A DNA stretch of 64,000 nt, from assembly GCF_016865485.1 (NCBI RefSeq), contig NZ_AP024452.1:4796501-4860500 (forward strand), given 5' to 3'. How positions within the stretch are numbered: the stretch's first letter is position 1; each line of letters begins with the position of its first letter. Source of the DNA: Luteitalea sp. TBR-22 (GTDB taxonomy: Bacteria; Acidobacteriota; Vicinamibacteria; Vicinamibacterales; Vicinamibacteraceae). The notes below the pieces were generated by a model. It saw only the letters and a program-made list of their open reading frames with translations. It searched no databases and was not told where the DNA came from. The position numbers and the translations under genes were made by a program. Below, piece by piece: positions 25,201 to 34,221 of the stretch.

Positions 25201-28200
25201 CAATCGGGCGGCCAAGCTGGGTGATCTCCGGCGGAGGTGTGGTCGTTGGCAGCGTCACGGTGACGGGCACGCTGGCGACCAGAGCGCCGCTCTCGACCAC
25301 GATGGACGTCGCCCCTTCACCGGCGGCGGAGACCAGGCCCTGCGCCGTGACGGTCGCCACGAGCGGGTTCAGCACGCGGAATGCCACGGCGGTCAGCGGG
25401 AAGCCGACCTGGCCGTTGGAGAAGCGAACGCGCACCGCCAGCGCCTGCGATTGGGCGAGCGCGGTGAACGCCAGTGTCGCCGGCTCGAGCACCAGTGCGG
25501 TCTGCTCGACCTCCCGGACGACGACCACCACCTCCGCGGTGGGCAGCCCGGCGCTGGAGACCGTGACCCGGGCGGTCCCAATCCCGGTGCCCGTCACGAG
25601 CCCGGCGCCATCCACGATGGCGACGGCCGGATCGCTCGTCGCGAAGCGCACGACACCGCCGAACGCCCCAATTGTGTCGTCACTGAATCGACCCTGCACG
25701 CTGATGCGCTGGCTCTGGCCAGGCGAACCGAGCGTGATCGGATTTGGCGAGGCCACCAGCGACGTGACGCTGGCGAAGTCGACCGTGACCGGCACGCGGA
25801 CTGCCGCCACGCTTAGCCCGCCGAGCTCGTCGTCCTCCGGGCCGTTCTGCCCACCGCCCGCATCCGCGACAGAGACGGTGACCATCGCCGACCCGTTCCG
25901 ACCAGGCATCACCAGGCCGCCGCTGGTCACCGACGCCACCGCCGGCGTGTCCGACGCGAAGACGAGGCCCGAGGTGAGGATCTCGCGTCGGCCGTCACTG
26001 AACTGCCCGGTGACCAGGAGCGCCTCGGAGGTGCGGCTGCGCGAGAGCGCCACGTGGGCCGGCGCGACGCTGATCGCCGTCAACGTCGCCGCGGCCCGCA
26101 CGAGGACCGTCGTGGGGGCACTGACGTTGCCGGCCTCGTCGATCACGAGCAGACGCAGCAGCTCATCGCCACGAGCCTCCATCTGGAGCGCGAACGCGCC
26201 CGACGCCGAGGCCACTGCCGAACGCTCGACGCGGGTCGTGACGTTGGTCACGACGACCCGCGCGCCAGGCTCCGCGGCGCCATCGAGCCCCGTGACGGTC
26301 ACGAGCCCGCCTGTCGGCGTCGTGACGATCAGGGCCGATGTGACCAGCGGCGCCGGCGCGGTCGTGTCGCGATCGGCGTCGGGCAGGAACACGTCGAGGG
26401 CAATCACGGCCGACGCGCTGTTGCCGGAGGCATCGCTGGCGACGACCGTGATGGTGTGCGGCCCTGCGGCGAGCAACGCGGTGTCGAGCGTGAAACCGAC
26501 GGTGCCCGTGGCGATTGGCGTCACGGCGCCGTCTAGCAGGTAGGCGATCGAGGCGACGCCGGTGTCGTCGGTTGCGGAAGCCAGGACGGCGAGCGGGCTG
26601 CCCCGCCGCACCCGGGGCGTCAACGGGTTGAGCACCGTGACGAGCGGGGCCGTCGTGTCGGACGTGAGGACGAAGGTGGCCTGCGACGAGGCCGCGTTGC
26701 CGGCACCGTCGGTCGCGACACTCACCAGCCGATGCGCCCCCGCCGCCAGGCCCGTCGTGGGCACCGAGAAGTGCCAGGGGCCGACCAACTTGCTGTCGAT
26801 CGGAGCGGGCGCGTTGTCGAGGAACAGGTCGACGCGCGCGACCCGGCCGTCGTCGCTGGCTGACGCGACGGCCGCAACGGAGCGGCCCGGTGCCACCTGG
26901 GCGTCGGCGCTGAGCGTCACGGTCGGTGGCACGTCGTCGGGCGCTATCGAGAGAGGGCGGGCGGTCGTGCCGACGTTGCCCGCGGCATCGTGGGCCATGG
27001 CCGACAGCACGTGCGACGTCCCTGGCTCGAGGCCAGCCGTGTCGAGCAGGAATCGCACCGGCGAGTTCGGCCGGCGCGTGTCCACCAACGCCCCGTCGAG
27101 CAGAAGGTCCACGCGCACGACGCCGTTGGCATCGGCGGAGTCCACCACGACGACCGGGCTCTGGCCGCGGGCGACCAACTGCGCATCGAATGGCGCCTCG
27201 AGCGTCAGGCTCAGGGTCGGCTCGGTGGTGTCTGGCACGTATGGGGCGCCCTCCGTGGAGAAGCGCGCGACCATGCCAGAAGCGAGCGACAGCCCGTCGA
27301 GATTGAAGGCCGTGGGGTTGACGATGACCGTGTAGGTCTGACCGAACGCCAGCGGCTGGGCCGGCCGGAAGATCGCGGCCGTGGCCTCGAACAACTCGGT
27401 GAACTCGAGCGTGCCAGCCACGATGCGCCCGTCCGCGTCCTGGACCACCAGGGTCGCCTCCGGATAGCCGGACGTGATCGTCGGCTCGATCATCCGCTGC
27501 GAGAACAGCGCCACGATCGGCGGATCCACGGCCACTCCGACGGTGTTGTGCGCGGGCACCACGGTCACCGTCGGGCGCCCGTCGGTCGTCAGCCGTTCGC
27601 TCGGCAGCGTCCCGATGGCGCATCGCGGATCCCGCCCGGGCCCGGTGAACAGTACCGACAGCTGGATGTTGGCATCGGCCGCGCCGACGCAGCTCGTGAT
27701 CGGGCCTGTCAGGCGTGGCATGACGCGGTAGGTCTGCACCGTCGACCCGCCGCGCAGGATGTCGCCGATGGTCCGCACCGTGGCGCCGGGTTTGGGCTCG
27801 CCCGTGATCTCGTCGATCAGGTCTGCGCCGCCACCGACGTCGATCTCCATCGAGGTATAGAGCGCATCGAGTTCCGGGTCGGTGTTGGTCACCTCGACTC
27901 GAAGCTCGTAGGGCACGCCGGCCGTCACGTAATCGGGGTGCGTCACCTTCACGTCGAGCTTCGGCGGCCCCTTGACCTCGAGATCGGTGGAGGCGCTGCC
28001 GGAGAACGGCACGGGCGCGGGCAGGAAGGCCCCGGTGATCACCCCCCCGAAGTGCGCGGTGACCTTGTGAATGCCCTTGAGATCGCCCCTGATGATGAAC
28101 TGTCCCGTCGTGTCGCTCTCGGGGCCGATGTCCGGCAGCACGATCGCGCCACCAGCCGGGGCGACGCCCGTGAGCGCGCCCTCGGGCACCTCGAGCCGCG

Positions 28201-28963
28201 CCGTCAGGTCCTGCAGCGTGAAGATCGAGCTCACGTTCATCAGGAGCAGGTTGATCCTGAAGAACTCCTTGAGCGTCTTGATACGGCCTTCGATCAGGAT
28301 GACGCCGGGGGTGCCTGGCATGCCTGGGGCAGGCACGATCTCGAAAGGCACGACCTCGATGGGAGGGATGTCCCGGGGCGTGGAGTTGCCGCCCCCGTCG
28401 CCGCAGGGGATGAAGATGGCCCGCTCGGTGCTGCTGATGCCCTTGCCGGGCGCAGCACAGCCGATCTGTACGGACTCACCGAAGCCCATCGGCTCCTCGA
28501 TGCGACGCACGACCGGGACGGGCACCTGCACCTGCCGCCCCCCGACCACGAGCGCGACGACGAATCGCGACACGTTGTAGTTGGCCGGATCGGCGAGGTT
28601 GATGGTGCCCTCTGCCACCAGTTGACGCACCTCCTCGGTGGTCAGCCGCTGGGCCGTCACGCGGGCGCGCACGATCTCGGTGAGCGAGATCTGCGCGATG
28701 CGCAGGTCGTCGCCCTTCGCGGTGCGCCCCTCCGTGTCGGTGCCCGTGACGGAGATGACGTTCTCCGCGTTGGGCTTCAGCGGCACGCGGAGGGTGAAGG
28801 TCGTCTGGCCGATCGCGACCGGCTGCGATGCAGCCTGGGCGCCGCCAGTCGCGACGACTGTCGTGGGTGCCTGCGCCTGCGCGTGTCCGTCGCGCGGCAG
28901 CGCCGCGGTGGCCGCGGCCAACGCGGTAGTGACGACAATGAGGCGCTTCAGGGTTGGCGGCAT
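22232..28963 (-). CDS. Giant secreted Ig-like repeat protein (2243 aa)
   Basis: A 2243-residue exported protein. The signal peptide MPPTLKRLIVVTTALAAATAAL ends near GHAQAQ. The N-terminal ~600 residues are beta-rich. Around 600-1000 come Ig-like modules (VDLLLDGALVDTRRPNSPVRF..., VDLFLDNAPAPIDSKLVGPWHF...). At ~1050-1430 there are Big_2-like modules (GQFSDGRREILTSGLVFASD, GRFSDDTIGAFGGVVRFATSD), then an IPT/TIG-like domain (GRNFSGVPQGNAVSIGGLPA). The C-terminal ~800 residues are six invasin/Big_1-like modules. Each has a DGTRV-type strand and the conserved block WYRxxDGGYSNxSxGG...GGxPxPNDGDFR. The start codon shares its A with the stop of the upstream gene (TGATG). Likely an adhesin or surface fibre; ligand unknown. 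Confidence 0.85.
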   Translation of the reverse strand: MPPTLKRLIVVTTALAAATAALPRDGHAQAQAPTTVVATGGAQAASQPVAIGQTTFTLRVPLKPNAENVISVTGTDTEGRTAKGDDLRIAQISLTEIVRARVTAQRLTTEEVRQLVAEGTINLADPANYNVSRFVVALVVGGRQVQVPVPVVRRIEEPMGFGESVQIGCAAPGKGISSTERAIFIPCGDGGGNSTPRDIPPIEVVPFEIVPAPGMPGTPGVILIEGRIKTLKEFFRINLLLMNVSSIFTLQDLTARLEVPEGALTGVAPAGGAIVLPDIGPESDTTGQFIIRGDLKGIHKVTAHFGGVITGAFLPAPVPFSGSASTDLEVKGPPKLDVKVTHPDYVTAGVPYELRVEVTNTDPELDALYTSMEIDVGGGADLIDEITGEPKPGATVRTIGDILRGGSTVQTYRVMPRLTGPITSCVGAADANIQLSVLFTGPGRDPRCAIGTLPSERLTTDGRPTVTVVPAHNTVGVAVDPPIVALFSQRMIEPTITSGYPEATLVVQDADGRIVAGTLEFTELFEATAAIFRPAQPLAFGQTYTVIVNPTAFNLDGLSLASGMVARFSTEGAPYVPDTTEPTLSLTLEAPFDAQLVARGQSPVVVVDSADANGVVRVDLLLDGALVDTRRPNSPVRFLLDTAGLEPGTSHVLSAMAHDAAGNVGTTARPLSIAPDDVPPTVTLSADAQVAPGRSVAAVASASDDGRVARVDLFLDNAPAPIDSKLVGPWHFSVPTTGLAAGAHRLVSVATDGAGNAASSQATFVLTSDTTAPLVTVLNPLTPRVRRGSPLAVLASATDDTGVASIAYLLDGAVTPIATGTVGFTLDTALLAAGPHTITVVASDASGNSASAVIALDVFLPDADRDTTAPAPLVTSALIVTTPTGGLVTVTGLDGAAEPGARVVVTNVTTRVERSAVASASGAFALQMEARGDELLRLLVIDEAGNVSAPTTVLVRAAATLTAISVAPAHVALSRSRTSEALLVTGQFSDGRREILTSGLVFASDTPAVASVTSGGLVMPGRNGSAMVTVSVADAGGGQNGPEDDELGGLSVAAVRVPVTVDFASVTSLVASPNPITLGSPGQSQRISVQGRFSDDTIGAFGGVVRFATSDPAVAIVDGAGLVTGTGIGTARVTVSSAGLPTAEVVVVVREVEQTALVLEPATLAFTALAQSQALAVRVRFSNGQVGFPLTAVAFRVLNPLVATVTAQGLVSAAGEGATSIVVESGALVASVPVTVTLPTTTPPPEITQLGRPIAGETDTVVIAGRNFSGVPQGNAVSIGGLPAVVVSAAVDRLVAVVPRGATTGPVQVTVGGQPSNTVDLVVYPRRARTVLESAPFDAPAPGTTQVDLGSVETYVHEGDQMVIVADPDTIGVQGWSGLFGATFQGTLVLVIDGVRHEFAASPAPIDISNLVASAGPPRRVTLQARLEDRGAGLASRGVAVVSGPPGTGAYVGQRFLTGDSNPETVTLRFRVQAPDGALFAATAKPWYRASDGGYSNGSVGGAILGGLPTPNDGDFRTFVASGGEVAVTYSDQGGVLAMGEQATAVVALLPANASGRIGTRPVVDAPVRIGGLDSASVIPDQVTAVADGVARPMDVLINSVRDVNGLAVTSGAHVAMAVRPWYRRVDGGYSNRSAGGTVSGGVPTPNDGDFRTALLAGGEARLAFASAPVVFDATDVGDAVLAVLPAQASGHRVGTRPFAEGRVVLSPGGAGVGSITALPSTLAAAGQDSRAVITITGISDATGRLVPDGTRVAVATRPWYRQGDGGYSNESFGGTILGGDPAPNDGDFRMFTVSGGQVTFTYSNAGLVLGAFETATTVIAILPGSTGGRVGTRPFAEVRIPQGGVTSAVITTDPSSVVADGVRRPVRVRVTGIRDALGNFVPDGTRVALTARPWYRRSDGGYSNGSSGGLLLGGLTAPNDLDFQVYSTIGAALEATYSAESVPLLAATDVRTAVIAATVASATNARVTIRPFAEGAVAVSSVTTGTITASPVSLLADGQPRTSLVTIEGLTDAQGRPVPDGTRVALAARPWYRQSDGGYSNGSAGGSLVGGTPSPNEASFSSYVVSSGRVTATYSAEGLTNAVGATRPAVVSVLPATATGAIIGSRPLLSTVISLVGMDTATVLAPGTGGPGSTVSVTLSNIRDAAGNLVPDGTRVAVTAGNWYTRAGSYGNGSAGGTITGGIATPNDGSLRSFTVSGGQVAFDVVLPGATGRTTVVSVVPADGSGARIGVAPFVTTNIRIE
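22340..24540 (-). repeat. Six tandem WYRxxDGGYSN protein modules
   Basis: Approximate span of six ~110-130 residue repeats inside the giant protein. The signature blocks are KPWYRASDGGYSN, RPWYRRVDGGYSN, RPWYRQGDGGYSN, RPWYRRSDGGYSN, RPWYRQSDGGYSN and the degenerate GNWYTRAGSYGN, in order from the N-terminal side (near 24500) to the C-terminal side (near 22450). The first five are close; the last has lost the DGG. Confidence 0.85.
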
Positions 28964-31900
28964 CACTGCACCTTCACCTTCAGCGTCAGCGTCGGGTACT
29001 CGCGGCCGCGGACGACGATCTCGCCATTGCTCGTGGCTCCGGCCAGCTGCTGGCCCAGGGCGCCCAGGGCGTCCACGTCGGCCTGCTCCGCAATGCCCTC
29101 CGTACTCTGCAGGGCGAGGAGGAGGCGACTGGCGACGGCCTCGACCTGCACCGCCAGATCGACCACGGTCCCGGCGGCGCTCCCCGCCGCCGGTGGTGCC
29201 GTACTCACCGCGGCGGCCTGGGCGAGCAGGGCTTCGAGTGCGGCAATCGAGGCGGCGCGCTGGTCGTTGCCGATGAGGGCCACGATGGCCCCGGCGCGTG
29301 CGTACATCGCCGACGACAGCGCGTCCACGCCTGCCGCTCGGGCAGCCATCGCCGTGCGGGACAGGTCGATCTGGAACACACCGTCGACGTCGGTCCACGA
29401 CAGGTGGCTCGTGCCGGGGACCTCGACCGCGATGCCCGCCAATGGCCTGCCGTTGTCGCGGATGACGCCGCGAATCGACAGGTCGAAATTCGCACCGGCG
29501 CGGTACTGCGCGAGGGCTGCCGGGTCGACGTCGTGGAAGACGGTGAGGGTCGTCGAGATGCTCACCAACGCCTCGTCGTCGACGTCCGGGGCGGCACACC
29601 CCTCGCTCTTGAGCCACTCGCCACGGACCGCAACGTACAGGGTGTTCTGCCCGACCAGCAGCGTCGGCGCCAGCGCGAAGTCCTGGGTGGTCGTCGCGAT
29701 GGGCTGCGGCACGCCGTTGACCACGAGCACGGGGTCCGGGATGCCTGGCGTGGTGAACCAGCCGGCCACCAATGGCGTGGCAGTTGCCAGGCCGGCGCCC
29801 ATCCCGGGGCGCACGAACACCGCGCGTGCACAGGCGTCGTCCTCGTCGTCGGGGTCCGCAGGCGGATCGCCCGTGCGCTGGACGTCCACTCGCGTCGACA
29901 CCGTCTCCGGCGTGGTGATGTCCGGAGGCTGCACGGTCACGCGCGTCCGATCGCCCGGCGGGGGCGGGGGCGGCGGGGGATTGTCCCCCGGTGGAGGCGG
30001 TGGCACCGCCGACGGCGGGTCGAACACGAAGTCGACCAGGTTGTGCTTGAAGGGGTCGAGCGGTGCCACATAGGACTGCGTCTTGCCATCGGCGCGGACG
30101 ACGACATCGAAGATCGGTGACTGGTCGCGGTCCAGGAGGTTGCTCAGCACGAAGACGCCGTCGCCGTCGCTCACCGCGACGCGGTTCACTTCGGGCAACA
30201 GCACCGTGGCGCCGGCCAGGGCCGATCCATCCGCGCGCGTCAGACGTCCCGACATGCCGAAGGCGACCTGCACCAGCGCGCGCTCGCCGTCGAAGAAGGC
30301 CAGGCCATCACCACCGACCCGCAGCTTGACGTCGGACGGGCGCCGGGCGCCGCGCAACACCGTGAGCCGACGCTTCTGCACGTCGTCCATGCCGAAGAAC
30401 CCGAAGTACGGTGACTGGTTCATCAGCGGGATCATGGTGATCGTGCCCGCCGTGGCGTCGGTGACGTACATGTTCAGGTAGCGGTCGAACGTGACGCCCG
30501 TGAGATCGGTGAACGACGACTCGCCGTCGCGGAAGATCGGGTCGACCCGCCGGCCACCGGGCGCCACCATCAGCACGTTGTCGTACTGGGTGATGGCCAG
30601 TGTGTCGTCGGCGCGCATGGCCATCGTCGTGGACCCGCCGAAATTGAACAGCGGGCTGGCGATGTATGGCTGCGAGATGTTGCGCGGCGCCGTCACGCCC
30701 GGCGCCCAGCGCCAGGGCAGCGTGAGCAGCGTGATGCGCTGCGACGTGGCGTCGGCGATGTAGAGGGCCTCGCCGCGCGGTGACGGCGCCACGAGCAGGC
30801 TCTGCACCGACACCGGGTGGGCGTTCTGCAACAGGAAGCTGTAGTAGTTCGTGTTGCCGACGTGCGTCCGCTGACCGGTCTCTCTGTCGAAACTGAACAG
30901 CCGGCCGCCGAACCGTGCATCGGAGGCGGAGTTGTCCGTATAGAGGAAGCCGCGGCTGTCGATCGCCAGACCGGCGGCGCCAGGGGCCGCGAAATTGTGG
31001 GCCGCGAACGTCTCGGCGCCGGCCGCACCGACGCGGAGGATCGTGTTGAGCGCCGGGACGCTCAGGTACGCCACCCGCGCGTTGGCATCGACGGCGAGGT
31101 TGGCCGGCGGTCGCGTGACCGTGCGAAGGACGACGTTGATGGGCGCGGGGGGCGTGGCATCGCTCGCTTGCACGTGTACCCCCCTGTAGATGTCGGCCAG
31201 CGGATCGGTCAGCGTCTTGACGAAATCGATGCTCAACATCTGGCTTCCGGCGGGTGTCTTGCTGCCCGCCGACGGCACGATGCCCGACAGGAACGCGTAG
31301 ATCTCGTCGATGCCGCTCTGCTGATGCGACGGGATGACCGCCGAGCCCACGGTACGCAGCGCGCGAATGCGGTAGTAGTACGTGCCCTCGCCGGGGACTT
31401 CGTCGTTGAACTCGAGGGGCACACCGGGCGGAAAGACCTTCATCGCCACCGGGTTCTCGTTGCCGCTGCCGCCGCGAATCAGGTAGTACTTCCACAACAC
31501 GCTCTCGACGTTGCCGTGATCGTTCGGGCTGCGGTCGAAGGTCACCGTCACGAGCCGGCTCGGCACGGGCGGGTTCGTCGACTTGTCGACCACTTGCTCG
31601 ACCTTGCGGATGAAGGGGGCGCGTGGTCGGAGGGCGTCGATGATCAGCTGGGCCTCCAGCTTGAAGATCGCGGTGACGGCCGTCCCCTGGAACTTCGAGA
31701 GTGATGCCTCCACGAGGCCGGAGGTGAAGTTCAGGAGCTTCTTGGCCTGCTCGAGCGTGCGGCTCTGCTGCATCACCTCGGCACGCGCCTTCTTGTAGGT
31801 GTCCTGGAAGGCGTCATTGTCGAAGGTCGACATCACACGGGCTGCGTTGAAGCGCGTCACTTTCTCGCTCGTCAGGAACGAGGTCAGCGCCCCGCCGACC

Positions 31901-32067
31901 TTGCCGTAATCAGGCTTGGTCGCCAGCAGCATCTCGGTCAGGGTGATCACGTCCTTGCATCCCGGCGCCGGGAGGAACTGCGCGAGGGGATCCGTAGCCG
32001 CCTGCTTGCCCGCTGGGGTCTCTCCAGGAAGCGGTGCGGGCAGTGAGGCCAGCTTGACCAGGAACAT
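28963..32067 (-). CDS. Large beta-propeller/FN3-like protein, probably missing its N-terminus
   Basis: About 1034 residues from the ATG at 32067 (MFLVKLASLPAPLPG). A helical N-terminal part is followed by a fibronectin-III-like region (VTVTFDRSPNDHGNVESVLWKYYLI...YYYRIRAL). Next come NHL/SMP30-like propeller blades (GLAIDSRGFLYTDN, GVTFDRYLNMYVTD), a carboxypeptidase-regulatory-like module (MSGRLTRADGSALAGATVLL), a poly-proline linker and a second such module (SIRGVIRDNGRPLAGIAVEV). Although clearly an extracellular type and followed by two secreted proteins, it has no signal peptide. Its first codon falls exactly where a response-regulator gene is cut. I therefore infer that the true 5' end was lost at this junction. 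The stop overlaps the next start by one base. Confidence 0.75.
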   Translation of the reverse strand: MFLVKLASLPAPLPGETPAGKQAATDPLAQFLPAPGCKDVITLTEMLLATKPDYGKVGGALTSFLTSEKVTRFNAARVMSTFDNDAFQDTYKKARAEVMQQSRTLEQAKKLLNFTSGLVEASLSKFQGTAVTAIFKLEAQLIIDALRPRAPFIRKVEQVVDKSTNPPVPSRLVTVTFDRSPNDHGNVESVLWKYYLIRGGSGNENPVAMKVFPPGVPLEFNDEVPGEGTYYYRIRALRTVGSAVIPSHQQSGIDEIYAFLSGIVPSAGSKTPAGSQMLSIDFVKTLTDPLADIYRGVHVQASDATPPAPINVVLRTVTRPPANLAVDANARVAYLSVPALNTILRVGAAGAETFAAHNFAAPGAAGLAIDSRGFLYTDNSASDARFGGRLFSFDRETGQRTHVGNTNYYSFLLQNAHPVSVQSLLVAPSPRGEALYIADATSQRITLLTLPWRWAPGVTAPRNISQPYIASPLFNFGGSTTMAMRADDTLAITQYDNVLMVAPGGRRVDPIFRDGESSFTDLTGVTFDRYLNMYVTDATAGTITMIPLMNQSPYFGFFGMDDVQKRRLTVLRGARRPSDVKLRVGGDGLAFFDGERALVQVAFGMSGRLTRADGSALAGATVLLPEVNRVAVSDGDGVFVLSNLLDRDQSPIFDVVVRADGKTQSYVAPLDPFKHNLVDFVFDPPSAVPPPPPGDNPPPPPPPPGDRTRVTVQPPDITTPETVSTRVDVQRTGDPPADPDDEDDACARAVFVRPGMGAGLATATPLVAGWFTTPGIPDPVLVVNGVPQPIATTTQDFALAPTLLVGQNTLYVAVRGEWLKSEGCAAPDVDDEALVSISTTLTVFHDVDPAALAQYRAGANFDLSIRGVIRDNGRPLAGIAVEVPGTSHLSWTDVDGVFQIDLSRTAMAARAAGVDALSSAMYARAGAIVALIGNDQRAASIAALEALLAQAAAVSTAPPAAGSAAGTVVDLAVQVEAVASRLLLALQSTEGIAEQADVDALGALGQQLAGATSNGEIVVRGREYPTLTLKVKVQ

Positions 32068-32161
32068 CGAGGTCGGGTCCCAGCTCGCGGATGGCCGACA
32101 GCAGCAGCTCGACGTCACGCGGGTCGTCATCGACCACCAGGACACGCGCGGAAGGCATCAC
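31910..32161 (-). pseudogene. Truncated response regulator (receiver domain remnant)
   Basis: The ATG overlaps the upstream histidine-kinase stop (ATGA), as expected for a kinase-regulator pair. The first ~33 residues (MMPSARVLVVDDDPRDVELLLSAIRELGPDLDV) are the first strand, acidic pair and first helix of an Rcp1-type receiver domain. After about 32063 the frame reads unrelated sequence until a stop at 31910, and the phospho-acceptor Asp region is absent. The DNA there is the 5' part of the large propeller gene in another frame. The regulator is therefore broken in this sequence. Confidence 0.8.
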
Positions 32162-33525
32162 GCCCTGGCCTGCGGCACGGCCGGCGAAGCGGCCGGCCTG
32201 AGCGTGAACCGGAACGTCGCCCCACGGGAAGGCTCGCTGTCGGCCCAGACGCGCCCGCCGTGGCGGTTGACGATGTTGTGGACGATCGCCAGGCCGATCC
32301 CCGTCCCCTCGAACTCCTCGGCGCGATGGAGCCGCTGGAACACGCCGAACAGCTTGTGCGCGTACGCCGGATCGAACCCGACGCCGTTGTCACTGACGTG
32401 GAACACGAGCTGGTCGCCTTCGCGTCCGTCGCAGCCCACGCCGATCCGTGCCTCCTCCTGCTCGCGCGAGTACTTCAGGGCGTTGTCGAGCAGGTTCATC
32501 AACACCTGCCTGATGAGGACCGGATCGGCCAGCACCGGCGGCATCGGCGCGACGTCCCACACCACGCGGCGGCCGGCGGTCAGCGGCTGCAGGGCGACGC
32601 GACACTCGTCGACCAACTCGGTGAGGTTCACCGGACGCAGGCTCAGCTGGGCGCGTTTGGCGCGTGAGAACTGCAGCAGCGCCTCGACGAGCCCCCCCAT
32701 CTGCTCACTGGCATCGGCGATGACCTGCAGGTAGTGGGCACTCTCGGGCGGCAACTGGCCGGCCGAGGCCTCCCGCAGCAGCCCGACGAACCCGTGCAGG
32801 TGCCTGAGCGGCGCGCGCAGGTCGTGAGACACCGAGTAGGCGAAGGACTCCAGGTCGTGGTTGGCCGCCTCGAGTTGCCGCGTGCGCTCGGCCACCATCG
32901 TCTCGAGGCTCGCGTTCAGGGCCCGCACCTCGTCCTCCGCATGCCGACGCTCGGCGACTTCCTCCGAGAGGCGCCGATTCAGGACGTCGAGTCGCCTCAT
33001 CGTCTCGACCAGCTCCGCTTCCCGCCGTCGCGTCACGGTCAGGTCGGTGGCGACCACGCCCAGCACCGCGTCGGCAGTCTCGGGAAGCGGATGGACGTCG
33101 AGCTGTACGATCACCAGCCCGCCGTCCCTGGCGCGCAGGGCGACGTCGTCCGAGCTCGCACGCTCGTCCTGCCCGTGCTCGATCAGTCGCCCCACGGCGG
33201 CGCGGCAGGGCTCGTCGACGAAGTCGAGCAGGTGAGCGCCGATGACGCGTTCCTGGCGCTCGTGCACGAGGCGGGCGAAGCTGCCGTTGCAGTACAGGAT
33301 CAGGCCGTCGCGCGACAGCGTGAGGGCGCCCTGCCCCATCTTCTCGATCAGCAGGCGGTAGGGCTCGGTGGCGCCGGTGAGGCTGTACACGCGGTCGCCG
33401 GTAGGCCCACGCACGAGCAGGGCATCCACGTCGCCGTTGCGGATCGCGAGGAGGAGTTCCTCGGCTTCGGCCAGCCGCGCCTGCAGGACTTCGACTTCTG
33501 CGGACGAGAGCGAGGTGGAGGTCAT
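32158..33525 (-). CDS. PAS sensor histidine kinase of the kai operon
   Basis: A 455-residue soluble kinase. The N-terminus LAEAEELLLAIRNGDVDALLV...YRLLIEKMGQGALTL leads into a PAS-type sensor (ILYCNGSFARLV...), a second less clear PAS/PAC segment (~110-175) and a coiled coil. The phytochrome-kinase-type dimerisation helix follows, with the phospho-His in SVSHDLRAPLRHLHGF (~235). The ATP-binding domain has N-box NLLDNALKYS, G1 DNGVGF and G2 GTGIGLAI. No membrane helix is present, so it senses a cytoplasmic cue. It overlaps kaiB upstream and the truncated regulator downstream by 4 bp each. It probably reads the KaiBC state or feeds its output, as SasA/CikA-type kinases do in cyanobacteria; this is inference. 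Confidence 0.9.
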   Translation of the reverse strand: MTSTSLSSAEVEVLQARLAEAEELLLAIRNGDVDALLVRGPTGDRVYSLTGATEPYRLLIEKMGQGALTLSRDGLILYCNGSFARLVHERQERVIGAHLLDFVDEPCRAAVGRLIEHGQDERASSDDVALRARDGGLVIVQLDVHPLPETADAVLGVVATDLTVTRRREAELVETMRRLDVLNRRLSEEVAERRHAEDEVRALNASLETMVAERTRQLEAANHDLESFAYSVSHDLRAPLRHLHGFVGLLREASAGQLPPESAHYLQVIADASEQMGGLVEALLQFSRAKRAQLSLRPVNLTELVDECRVALQPLTAGRRVVWDVAPMPPVLADPVLIRQVLMNLLDNALKYSREQEEARIGVGCDGREGDQLVFHVSDNGVGFDPAYAHKLFGVFQRLHRAEEFEGTGIGLAIVHNIVNRHGGRVWADSEPSRGATFRFTLRPAASPAVPQARA

Positions 33526-33857
33526 CGGCCCTCACCGTCGGACTTGAGGCCGAGGGCCAGCAGGACCCGCGGCGTGTTGGACAGGTCGCCGATCAGCCGG
33601 ACGACGGGCGACGGCAGTTGCCGGACCAGGGTCGGCGCCACCACGACGTCGCCCTCCCGCGCCAGTTCCGGCTGCTGGTAGAGATCGATCACCTCGAGTT
33701 CGTAGCGGCCGGGCAGGTGCTCGTCGCAGATGGCCTTGATGTTGGCAACGGCGCGACTCGACTGGGGCGTGCTGCCGGTGACGTACAGGCGGAGGACGTA
33801 CGTGGCCGTGGAGTCGCCGCCGACCAGGCGCTCGAGTTCCCTGATGATTTCAGACAT
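33522..33857 (-). CDS. kaiB: KaiB-family protein (copy 1, adjacent to kinase)
   Basis: A 111-residue thioredoxin-like KaiB protein. It matches the family in order: [47 protein letters not shown], then [23 protein letters not shown] and RVLLALGL. Cyanobacterial KaiB binds the KaiC CI ring and switches fold; the LxxPxPxxRxxGDLS segment that switches is intact here. The gene overlaps the other kaiB by 8 bp and the kinase by 4 bp. It differs clearly from copy 2, so the pair is old rather than a fresh duplication. Confidence 0.93.
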   Translation of the reverse strand: MSEIIRELERLVGGDSTATYVLRLYVTGSTPQSSRAVANIKAICDEHLPGRYELEVIDLYQQPELAREGDVVVAPTLVRQLPSPVVRLIGDLSNTPRVLLALGLKSDGEGR

Positions 33858-34221
33858 CGGCTGGCCGCCGCGCGGTCCTGGCGGGGGGCGATGCGCCCGG
33901 TCGCAGGTCGAGCCCCACCAGCACGCGCTCGGTGTTGGAGAGGTCGCCGATGATGCGTCTGATGGGCGCCGGCAGCTTACGGACGAGCGTCGGCACCGCG
34001 AGGATCTGATCGCCCTGGGCCAGCTGGGGATGCGCCAGCAGATCGATCACGTCGATACGGTACTGCCCCTTCAGGTACTCCTCGCACACCTGGGTCAGGT
34101 TCCTGAAGGCGGCCGCCGACCTGGGCGTGGCGCCAGCCACGTACAGGCGCAGCACCCAGGGCGGATCGGCCTCGCCTGCCGTCTGGACTCGGGTCGGGCG
34201 ACGAGCCTGGGGCCGTGTCAT
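33850..34221 (-). CDS. kaiB: KaiB-family protein (copy 2, adjacent to kaiC)
   Basis: A 123-residue KaiB homologue with a ~25-residue basic N-terminal extension ([20 protein letters not shown]). The fold follows: [47 protein letters not shown], then [22 protein letters not shown] and RVLVGLDL. The C-terminal tail is basic and Pro-rich. The ATG overlaps the kaiC stop as ATGA. With copy 1 it forms a kaiC-kaiB-kaiB order. Confidence 0.93.
   Translation of the reverse strand: MTRPQARRPTRVQTAGEADPPWVLRLYVAGATPRSAAAFRNLTQVCEEYLKGQYRIDVIDLLAHPQLAQGDQILAVPTLVRKLPAPIRRIIGDLSNTERVLVGLDLRPGASPPARTARRPADV

Noticed and set aside
26990-30073. A 1027-codon plus-strand frame antisense to the giant secreted proteins
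   Set aside because: His/Arg/Gly-rich sequence without motifs; the minus strand shows clear Ig-like and propeller domains.
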